NCBI RefSeq assembly: GCF_025137375.1
Contig: NZ_CP073720.1
Location: 186,001-250,000, forward strand
Length of the DNA stretch: 64,000 bases
DNA from: Dactylosporangium fulvum
GTDB taxonomy: Bacteria > Actinomycetota > Actinomycetes > Mycobacteriales > Micromonosporaceae
Reading direction: 5' to 3'
The notes under the pieces were generated by a model. The model was not told where the DNA came from. It worked only from the letters and a program-made list of their open reading frames with translations, and ran no database searches. Shown here in pieces: positions 57,281 through 64,000 of the stretch (positions within the stretch are counted from its first letter, which is position 1; the number at the start of each line of letters is the position of its first letter). The translations under genes were made by a program, and so were the position numbers.

Positions 57281-59311
57281 ATGAACGAGCGAGACGTGCC
57301 GAGGCGGCGCCCGAGACAGGGCCCTGACGGCAGCCACGACCCGTACACGGACCCGTACTACGAGTCCGGCTACGAGGACCAGACCGGCCAACTCGGGCGG
57401 CACCCGCAGCGTTACGGCGACTCCCGCTACGCCGGCCAGTGGGGCAACGGCGCGATGCCCGCCGACCGTGGCGGCTCCGGTCCGCACTTCTACGACCCGG
57501 GCACCAGGTCCCGCGGCCGCGGTGCAGGCCTGCCGGACATCGACGACGACGAGGACTACGAGGACGACGAGCCGTCGAACTGGCGCCGCCGGACGGCGAT
57601 GGTCGCCATCGGCGGTGGCGCGGCCGCGCTGATCGGCGGCGGCGCCTATGCCGTCACCCAGTTCTTCGGCAAGGGCACGCAGCCGGCCGCCAGCAACGGT
57701 GAGCTGCCCGTCGACACCGCCGCCCCGGCCTACGTCGACCAGAACCAGAGCCTCATGAACGGCCAGGCGGGCCTGGGCATCCGCAAGAACACCCCGACCA
57801 CGGGCTCGTCGTTCGGCACCCCGGCCGACGCGGCCAAGAACGCGGTGGTCGTCGGCAACACGGTGCTGCCGAAGAAGGACCCGGTGCGGCACCTCGCCAG
57901 CCGGCTCACCTTCGGGCCGAACAGCCGGGTGATCAACGACATCAACAAGCTCGGCATCGACGGCTGGATCGCCAAGCAGCTCAAGCCGGAGACCATCCCG
58001 CTGACCCGCGGCGAGCAGAAGGCCGACGCGGAGCTGGTCACCTGGAACATGACGTACGACCAGCTCAAGGCGCAGCGCGAGGACCTCGACAAGAAGGGCG
58101 TCAAGGCCGACGACCAGAACGTGCGGTACGCCATCGCCAAGCAGCTCTTCTCCGACCGCCAGCTCTTCGAGATGATGGTCGACTTCTTCAACGACTACCT
58201 GCACGTTGCTGCCTTCCACGACGGCAACGAGCTGGTCCGGGCCGCCTTCGAGCGCGACGTCATCCGCAAGTACGCGCTGGGCAACTACGTCGACATGTTC
58301 CTCGCGGCGAACAAGCACCCGGCGCTGCTGCGGTACCTCGACCAGCAGTCGTCGACCAAGGACCGGATCAACGAGAACCTGGCCCGCGAGAACCTCGAGC
58401 TCTACACCGTCGGCGCCTTCAACGGGTACAACGAGACCGACGTCCGGCAGGCGGCCATGCTGCAGACCGGCCGCAGCATCCGCGACAACCAGTACGTGTA
58501 CCGGCCGGAGCAGCATTACGTCGGCCCGGTGAAGATCATGGGCTTCTCCCACGCCAACAACTCCGCCGAGGGCGGCGAGGCGGTCCAGGAGGCGTACTTC
58601 CGGTACATCGCCCTGCACCCGAACACCGCCCGGTACATGGCGCAGAACCTCGCGACCCGCTTCGTCTCCGACGTGCCGCCGAAGACGCTGGTCGACGCCA
58701 TGGCCAAGACCTACATCGACAAGAAGAGCAACATCCCGGCCGTGCTCATGACGATGCTGAGCCGCACCGAGTTCTGGGCATCCGTCGGGCAGAAGGTCCG
58801 CCGCCCCGGCGAGTACCTCACCGCCACCTACCGGGCCCTGGACATCAACCCCGACGCCCCGGCCGGTTTCACCTCGAACAACACGAACGTCAGCCCGTTC
58901 GTTCAGGGCCTCGGCGACATCATGCGCAAGCTCGAGGAGTTCGGCCACGCGCCGATGGAGCTGCCGACGCCCAACGGCTACCCCGACGTCTACGTCGCCT
59001 GGACCTCCGCCGGGACGATGGTCAACCAGTGGAACGACGCCTACAACGCCGTCGTCGGCAACCGCCGGCAGTTCACCTGGCAGAAGCCCGAGGCGATCGT
59101 CGCCGGCCCGCCGAACACCGCGGGGGCGTACCTGGACGCGCTGAGCAAGAAGCTGATCAACGTCACGCTCGACAACACCCGGAAGGCCGCGATCCTGAAG
59201 ATCGCCGGTCCGAACGTCACCGCCTCGACCCCGGTGGACGCCACGTTCAACGGCGCGATCGCCGCCGTCGTCCGGGCCCTCTTCACGACCCCTCACCACT
59301 ACCTGCGGTAG
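57281..59311 (+). CDS. DUF1800 protein with membrane anchor
   Basis: A 676-residue protein. Residues 1-100 are a polar, charged tail rich in Arg/Tyr/Asp. One membrane helix lies at about 105-128 (MVAIGGGAAALIGGGAYAV). The rest is DUF1800: HLASRLTFGPNSRVI, FFNDYLHVA, RENLELYTVGAFNGYNETDV (in part) and MLQTGRSI are its signatures. The family is usually exported and coupled to a DUF1501 gene, as here, 10 bp downstream. Function unknown. Confidence 0.88.
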   Translation: MNERDVPRRRPRQGPDGSHDPYTDPYYESGYEDQTGQLGRHPQRYGDSRYAGQWGNGAMPADRGGSGPHFYDPGTRSRGRGAGLPDIDDDEDYEDDEPSNWRRRTAMVAIGGGAAALIGGGAYAVTQFFGKGTQPAASNGELPVDTAAPAYVDQNQSLMNGQAGLGIRKNTPTTGSSFGTPADAAKNAVVVGNTVLPKKDPVRHLASRLTFGPNSRVINDINKLGIDGWIAKQLKPETIPLTRGEQKADAELVTWNMTYDQLKAQREDLDKKGVKADDQNVRYAIAKQLFSDRQLFEMMVDFFNDYLHVAAFHDGNELVRAAFERDVIRKYALGNYVDMFLAANKHPALLRYLDQQSSTKDRINENLARENLELYTVGAFNGYNETDVRQAAMLQTGRSIRDNQYVYRPEQHYVGPVKIMGFSHANNSAEGGEAVQEAYFRYIALHPNTARYMAQNLATRFVSDVPPKTLVDAMAKTYIDKKSNIPAVLMTMLSRTEFWASVGQKVRRPGEYLTATYRALDINPDAPAGFTSNNTNVSPFVQGLGDIMRKLEEFGHAPMELPTPNGYPDVYVAWTSAGTMVNQWNDAYNAVVGNRRQFTWQKPEAIVAGPPNTAGAYLDALSKKLINVTLDNTRKAAILKIAGPNVTASTPVDATFNGAIAAVVRALFTTPHHYLR

Positions 59312-59321
59312 GCGGCACACC

Positions 59322-60710
59322 ATGGAGAAGCAGACAGTGCGTCCTTCGAACTCGCTCCACCCCGAATGCCCGGACCTGTTGCGGCTGGGACCCAACCGGT
59401 TCGAAGCGGCGCTGCGCGCCGAGGCGACGGCCGTGCGGGAGGAGCAGAAGGGCGTCCGTGACCAGTACCTCGAGCTCGCCCGCCAGGAGGACGAGCAGGA
59501 AGAGGGCAAGGGTGTGACCCGCCGCCGGTTCTTCGTCGGCGCGGCGGCCACGACCACGGCCCTGGCCACCAGCCAGTTCCTCACCACGCAGGCGTCGTTC
59601 GCGGCCACCCCGACCGGCACGCTGATCCACGTGTTCCTCTACGGCGGTGCCGACGCCCTCTCGCTGTTCGCGCCGATGAACGACGCGACCCTGCAGCGGG
59701 TCCGGCCATCGTTCACTCTGCCGGAGAACACCTCGATCCCGCTGGAGCGCGGGTTCGGGCTCAACGAGTCGTTCGCGCCGCTCAAGAAGTACCTCGACGC
59801 CGGCCAGCTCGCCTTCATCCCCGCGGTGAGCGACCGGCGCCTCGACCGCAGCCACTTCGCCGCGACCGACATCTGCCAGCTCGGCGGCCTGCCGGCCGAG
59901 ACCGGCGGCATGGGCTGGCTGACCAATCTGGCCGACAAGCTCGGCCCCGGCACCGCGTTCCGCGCGATCGGCATCGGCTCGACCCTGCCCCGCTCGCTCG
60001 TCGGCGGCGGTGGCGCCCTGGCCCTGAGCAACGTCGGCGCGCTGAACGTCAACGGCGACGGCAAGTTCAAGCAGCCGACCGTCGACGCGATCAAGACGCT
60101 GTTCACCGGCGTCAACCACCCGATCGAGAGCCCGGTGCGGTCCGGCATCGACGCGCTGACCCTGGCCACGAAGCTGGCCCAGGAGGGGTACACGCCCGCG
60201 AACGGCGTGCGCTACACCGGCGTGGGCAACGCGTTCAAGGAGCTCGCCCAGCTGATCAAGGGCGGCGCGAACGTGCGGATCGCCACGATCGGCATGGGCG
60301 GCTGGGACACCCACGAGAACCAGGGCACCCGCGGCGGCTACGTCGCCCGGCACTTCGGTGAGCTGGCCACCGGCATGGCGGCCTTCTTCGACGACCTGGG
60401 CCCCGACCTCTCCGCCAACGTCACGGTCATGGTCTCGAGCGAGTTCGGCCGGCGGGTCGCGGAGAACGGCGGCGGCACCGACCACGGCCACGGCGGCGGC
60501 GTCGTGGTCCTGTCGGGCAAAAAGCTCGCCAGCAAGCTCCTCGGCACCTGGAACGGCCTGGGCACCCTCACCAACGGTGACGTGCCCGAGATGAACAACA
60601 TGTTCAGCGTGTTCGGCTCGATCGCTCAGGGCCGGTTCGGGCTGACGGACGCGGAGATCGGCCAGATCTTCCCGCGCCAGACGTATACGCCGGTCAAGAT
60701 CTACGCGTAG
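59322..60710 (+). CDS. DUF1501 protein with Tat signal
   Basis: A 462-residue protein of the DUF1501 family, which has an alkaline-phosphatase/sulfatase-like fold. A twin-arginine signal RRRFFVGAAA starts at residue 67, preceded by an unusually long 66-residue polar N-region. FLYGGADALSLFAP, RSHFAATDI, GGWDTHENQG and SSEFGRRVAENGGGTDHGHG are diagnostic; the last two carry the metal-ligand-like Asp/His residues. It is probably exported folded and acts with the DUF1800 partner. Function unknown. Confidence 0.88.
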   Translation: MEKQTVRPSNSLHPECPDLLRLGPNRFEAALRAEATAVREEQKGVRDQYLELARQEDEQEEGKGVTRRRFFVGAAATTTALATSQFLTTQASFAATPTGTLIHVFLYGGADALSLFAPMNDATLQRVRPSFTLPENTSIPLERGFGLNESFAPLKKYLDAGQLAFIPAVSDRRLDRSHFAATDICQLGGLPAETGGMGWLTNLADKLGPGTAFRAIGIGSTLPRSLVGGGGALALSNVGALNVNGDGKFKQPTVDAIKTLFTGVNHPIESPVRSGIDALTLATKLAQEGYTPANGVRYTGVGNAFKELAQLIKGGANVRIATIGMGGWDTHENQGTRGGYVARHFGELATGMAAFFDDLGPDLSANVTVMVSSEFGRRVAENGGGTDHGHGGGVVVLSGKKLASKLLGTWNGLGTLTNGDVPEMNNMFSVFGSIAQGRFGLTDAEIGQIFPRQTYTPVKIYA

Positions 60711-60727
60711 CTCCACCTACGCGTGCA

Positions 60728-60760
60728 GAGGGGCGGCCCCGGTCCCGGGGGCCGCCCCTC
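60728..60760 (+). terminator. Terminator of the DUF1800/DUF1501 operon
   Basis: A perfect 13-bp stem: GAGGGGCGGCCCC (60728-60740) with GGGGCCGCCCCTC (60748-60760), loop of seven bases, 18 bp behind the stop. Confidence 0.8.
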
Positions 60761-61192
60761 ACTTGGCCTGGCCTCCATGATCCATAGCGTGGTGGACGCC
60801 GCGCCTGAGATCGTGGAGGTTCGCCACGCGCTCGATATGTGACGCACTGTGACGTCCGGAGTGCCGGCCCGCCGATGGCGACAGAATCGTGATTCCGTCA
60901 ACGCCGACACTGCGCCCATGGGGCCAAGTAGCAATCCGTGTCTATTCGACCACCGAAGGCGCATCTACATCGACCAACGTCAAACCCTGATTCGAGGGGC
61001 GAACGCCATGGGCCGATCCAGAATCGCGCCTCGATCAGTGCGCGACGGCCGCCGGTGTGGGCCATCGTCGCGAGACGGGCGCAGATCCCCAGCAACGTGC
61101 GCGGCCCGACGCGGCGGGCGGGTCGGGGACGAGCACGCTGAACCGCAGGCCGACCGCCGGTGGCCCGGCGGCGGCGCATCCAGGCCGAAGAC

Positions 61193-61234
61193 GCCCTGGC
61201 CCGGCGTAGCGTTCGGGCTACGCCGGACCAGGGC
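61193..61234 (-). terminator. Terminator of acs
   Basis: GCCCTGGCCCGGCGTAGC (61193-61210) pairs with GCTACGCCGGACCAGGGC (61217-61234): 17 pairs, one mismatch and a 6-base loop. It lies 20 bp behind the acs stop. Confidence 0.75.
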
Positions 61235-61254
61235 GGGCGAACATGGGCGGGCGG

Positions 61255-63219
61255 TCAGTCCTCCGACTTGCCCGAATTCAGGCCGGACGAGATCAGGTCC
61301 ATCACCGTCGAGTCCTGCAGCGTGGTCACGTCGCCCAGGCTGCGGTTCTCGGCGACGTCGCGGAGCAGGCGGCGCATGATCTTGCCGGAGCGGGTCTTCG
61401 GAAGCTCGGGCACGAGCATGATCTGCCGCGGCTTCGCGATCGGGCCGAGGGTCTTGGCGACGTGGTTGCGCAGCTCCTGGATCAGAGCCTCGCCGGCCTC
61501 GCCGTCGGTGTCGACGCCGCCGCGCGGGATCGTGAAGGCCACGATCGCCTGGCCCGTCGTCGGGTCGGTCGCGCCCACGACCGCGGCCTCGGCGACCTTC
61601 GGGTGGCTGACCAGCGCCGACTCCACCTCGGTCGTCGAGATGTTGTGCCCGGACACCAGCATGACGTCGTCGACCCGGCCCAGCAGCCACAGGTCGCCGT
61701 CGGCGTCCTTCTTGGCGCCGTCGCCGGCGAAGTACATCCCCTGGAACCGGGACCAGTAGGTCTCCTTGAACCGCTCGTCGTCGCCCCAGATCGTGCGCAG
61801 CATCGAGGGCCACGGCTCGCGGAGCACGAGGTAACCGCCGCCGCCGTCGGGCACCGAGTTGCCCTGGTCGTCAACGACGTCGGCGGAGATGCCGGGCAGC
61901 GGGCGCATCGCGCTGCCGGGCTTGGTCGCGGTCACGCCCGGGAGCGGGGAGATCATGATCGCGCCGGTCTCGGTCTGCCACCACGTGTCGACGATCGGGC
62001 AGCGCTCGCCGCCGATGTGTTCGCGGTACCACATCCAGGCCTCGGGGTTGATCGGCTCGCCGACCGACCCGAGCAGGCGCAGCGACGACAGGTCGAACTG
62101 CTTGGGGATGTCGTCGCCCCACTTCATGAAGGTGCGGATCGCCGTCGGCGCGGTGTACAGAATCGTGATCTTGTACTTCTGGACGAGCTCCCAGAACCGG
62201 CCGCGGTGCGGCGTGTCGGGAGTCCCCTCGTACATGACCTGCGTCGCGCCGTTGGACAGCGGGCCGTAGACGATGTAGCTGTGGCCGGTCACCCAGCCGA
62301 TGTCGGCGGTGCACCAGTACACATCGCTGTCCGGCTTGAGGTCGAACACCGCGTGGTGCGTGAAACTGGCCTGGGTCAGGTAACCGCCGGTGGTGTGCAG
62401 GATGCCCTTCGGCTTCGCCGTGGTGCCCGACGTGTAGAGGATGAACAGCGGGTGCTCGGCGTCGAACGCCTCGGCGGTGTGCTCGGCCGAAGCGGTCTCG
62501 ACGACCTCGTGCCACCACAGGTCGCGGTCGTCCTTCCACTCGACGTCCTGGCCGGTGCGGCGGACCACGAGGACCTTTTCGACGCTGGGCGTCCTGGCCA
62601 GGGCCTCGTCGACGATCACCTTGAGGCCGCTGGGCTTGCCGCGCCGGAAGCCGCCGTCGGCGGTGATGACGACCTTCGCGTCGGCGTCGTTGATGCGGCC
62701 GCTCAGGGCGTCGGCGGAGAAGCCGCCGAAGACCACGCTGTGGGTGGCGCCGATGCGGGCGCAGGCCAGCATGGCGATCGCGGCCTCGGGGATCATCGGC
62801 AGGTAGATCGCCACCCGGTCGCCGGTCACGACGCCGAGGCTGGTCAGCGCGTTGGCGGCCTGGCAGACGGAGCGGTGGAGATCGGCGTAGGTGATCGTGC
62901 GGGTGTCGCCCGGCTCGCCCTCCCAGTGGATGGCGACCTTGTCGCCGCGGCCGGCTTCGACGTGCCGGTCGAGGCAGTTGTACGCCACGTTGAGCTTGCC
63001 GCCCACGAACCACTTGGCGAACGGCGGGTTGGACCAGTCAAGTGTCTGGTCCCACTCCTTGGCCCAGCTCAGCCGCTGTGCCTGCTGCTCCCAGAACGCC
63101 AGCCGGTCCTCCTTGGCCTCGGCGTAGGCGCTGTCGGTGAGGTTGGCGGCGGCAGCGAACTCGGCAGATGGCGGGAACTGCCGCGTCTCGTTGAGAAGGT
63201 TTTCCAAGGTGTCGCTCAT
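61255..63219 (-). CDS. acs: Acetyl-CoA synthetase
   Basis: A 654-residue AMP-forming acetyl-CoA synthetase. The P-loop-like A3 motif is [21 protein letters not shown] is the acetate-pocket A5 motif and the Trp fits acetate. The A10 lysine is in [11 protein letters not shown], the site of regulatory acetylation. Length matches Acs. The ATG at 63219 has GAGGAG upstream. It is divergent from the Fic-like gene. Confidence 0.96.
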   Translation of the reverse strand: MSDTLENLLNETRQFPPSAEFAAAANLTDSAYAEAKEDRLAFWEQQAQRLSWAKEWDQTLDWSNPPFAKWFVGGKLNVAYNCLDRHVEAGRGDKVAIHWEGEPGDTRTITYADLHRSVCQAANALTSLGVVTGDRVAIYLPMIPEAAIAMLACARIGATHSVVFGGFSADALSGRINDADAKVVITADGGFRRGKPSGLKVIVDEALARTPSVEKVLVVRRTGQDVEWKDDRDLWWHEVVETASAEHTAEAFDAEHPLFILYTSGTTAKPKGILHTTGGYLTQASFTHHAVFDLKPDSDVYWCTADIGWVTGHSYIVYGPLSNGATQVMYEGTPDTPHRGRFWELVQKYKITILYTAPTAIRTFMKWGDDIPKQFDLSSLRLLGSVGEPINPEAWMWYREHIGGERCPIVDTWWQTETGAIMISPLPGVTATKPGSAMRPLPGISADVVDDQGNSVPDGGGGYLVLREPWPSMLRTIWGDDERFKETYWSRFQGMYFAGDGAKKDADGDLWLLGRVDDVMLVSGHNISTTEVESALVSHPKVAEAAVVGATDPTTGQAIVAFTIPRGGVDTDGEAGEALIQELRNHVAKTLGPIAKPRQIMLVPELPKTRSGKIMRRLLRDVAENRSLGDVTTLQDSTVMDLISSGLNSGKSED

Positions 63220-63279
63220 CAGTGACGGCTCCTCGATGTGGTCCAGCTCTCGCAAGCAGGCTAGTTGGGGGGTGTGGCA

Positions 63280-63294
63280 AGAAGCGAGGCTTCT
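63280..63294. promoter_or_regulatory. AGAAGC-GAG-GCTTCT palindrome upstream of acs
   Basis: A perfect 6-bp dyad around three bases, 61 bp upstream of the acs start in the divergent region. Possible operator. Confidence 0.35.
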
Positions 63295-63347
63295 GCGCCG
63301 AGCGGCTCCTCTGCAGCGCCGGGTTTCTCTAAACATTGTTCACAGTA

Positions 63348-64000
63348 GTGGCACGATACCGTCTGGTGGTGCCAAGTGATCCGCTCGCTCCATTGCTCGA
63401 TCTTGCCGACGTCGCGCCCGCTTTCGAGCAGGCCCGAGCCACCGTCGACTCTGCCATGCGCAACCGGGCCCTGCGTCGTTCGGGTGGCCCGGTGGCCGCG
63501 GAGGTGGCATTACGCACATCGGTGGCCAGCGCCGCCCTCGACACGCACGGCTTCGACCTCGAGGGGGTCCGGGCGGGCGTGGTCACCGACCCGGTGGTCC
63601 ACGGCGCGCTGCGCGCCACGGCCGCACTCGACGGGCTGACGGCCACCTGGACGCGCGCGCCCCGGCAGGTGCTGGCCAAGCTGCACACCCTCGTCGCCCG
63701 CGACGTGGTGCCGGCCGCTGAGCTGGGCCGTCCGGTCGGCCCGCAGGCGGCGTCCCGGCTGGCCGCGCTGGCCGAGCTGATCACCGGCGGGACCACGGTG
63801 CCGGTTCTGTTGCAAGCCGCGGTCGTACATGCCGAGTTGCTGGCCCTGAAGGCATTCGCGGGGCCGAACGGGGTGGTGGCCCGCGCCGCCGGGCGCCTGA
63901 CGCTGATCGCCGGCGGGGTCGACCCGCGGGGACTGCTCGCGATGGACGTCGGGCACCGCGCCCGCGAGCCGGAGTACGTCGGGTCGGCCAATGCCTTCGC
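63348..64000 (+). CDS. Degenerate Fic-like protein (partial, runs off window)
   Basis: At least 217 residues, open at the window end. The helical layout follows Fic-domain proteins, and HAELLALKAF with PNGVVARAAGRL lies where Fic enzymes carry HPFxDGNGRxGR. The motif His, Asp and the second Gly are replaced (KAFAGPNGVVAR), so AMP-transfer activity is unlikely. The start is one of GTG 63348, 63366 or 63369; none has a good ribosome binding site, so a leaderless message is possible. It is divergent from acs. Confidence 0.5.
   Translation, partial: MARYRLVVPSDPLAPLLDLADVAPAFEQARATVDSAMRNRALRRSGGPVAAEVALRTSVASAALDTHGFDLEGVRAGVVTDPVVHGALRATAALDGLTATWTRAPRQVLAKLHTLVARDVVPAAELGRPVGPQAASRLAALAELITGGTTVPVLLQAAVVHAELLALKAFAGPNGVVARAAGRLTLIAGGVDPRGLLAMDVGHRAREPEYVGSANAF

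Larger units (their letters stand above)
60711..61254. other. Intergenic region between DUF1501 and acs genes
   Basis: A 544-bp convergent gap. It holds two strong terminators, one at each end (60728-60760 and 61193-61234). The middle has no convincing gene: open frames are Arg-rich, lack ribosome binding sites, and one runs into acs antisense. Confidence 0.6.

Noticed and set aside
60849..61379. Open frame in the gap between the DUF1501 gene and acs
   Set aside because: No ribosome binding site, Arg-rich, passes through the acs terminator and into acs antisense.

Overview
The window is a 64 kb stretch of a very GC-rich actinobacterial chromosome. GTG starts are frequent, ATGA/GTGA overlaps between genes are common, and nearly all genes have strong third-position GC. 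A futalosine-type menaquinone pathway, a type VII (ESX-like) secretion locus and a 14-gene complex I operon together suggest a filamentous actinomycete. Micromonosporaceae (Actinoplanes-like) is my best guess, from general resemblance of the proteins only. I see no rRNA, tRNA, CRISPR array, insertion sequence or prophage.

Layout. 1-950: a DUF5317-like membrane protein followed by two tandem, nearly identical 35-codon membrane micropeptide genes. 1125-5715: a compact cassette of a cytoplasmic subtilisin-like protease, a small unknown protein and a TPR-CHAT (caspase-like) protein; this is the best candidate for an undescribed system. 5808-8582: a lipoprotein, a two-domain VOC protein and a divergent ArsR-type regulator. 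8643-12490: an MFS transporter and two paralogous beta-lactamase-fold serine hydrolases flanking mqnA. 12738-16293: paaABCDE, aerobic phenylacetyl-CoA epoxidation, with sigK-rskA directly behind it. 17651-23103: an aldo/keto reductase, mqnC, menG, an AbiEi/DUF559-like protein and a geranylgeranyl-reductase-family flavoprotein whose upstream region carries a near-perfect Rex operator. 23249-38807: complete nuoA-N, closed by a strong hairpin and followed by a polyprenyl diphosphate synthase.

39924-40603: a hairpin-rich region with a small 67-codon gene of lower GC. 40604-44349: an IclR regulator, an ECF sigma/anti-sigma pair with its own ECF-type promoter, a RarD-type transporter and a holin-like membrane protein. 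44430-54849: a type VII secretion locus (eccE, eccB, two WXG100 genes, mycP) with an orphan D12-class DNA adenine methyltransferase inside it, followed by a 1265-residue SseB-domain protein and a translationally coupled small protein. 54846-60710: an alpha/beta hydrolase that lacks the usual nucleophile, a C45 peptidase-like protein, and a DUF1800/DUF1501 pair. 61255-64000: acetyl-CoA synthetase and, divergently, the beginning of a degenerate Fic-like protein that runs off the window.

How the genes fit together. mqnA, mqnC, menG, the reductase-family flavoprotein and the polyprenyl synthase all bear on menaquinone, the electron acceptor of the complex I encoded between them. The Rex-like operator would tie this block to the NADH/NAD+ ratio. 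The rest is regulatory (two ECF/anti-sigma pairs, ArsR, IclR) or concerned with the cell envelope and secretion.
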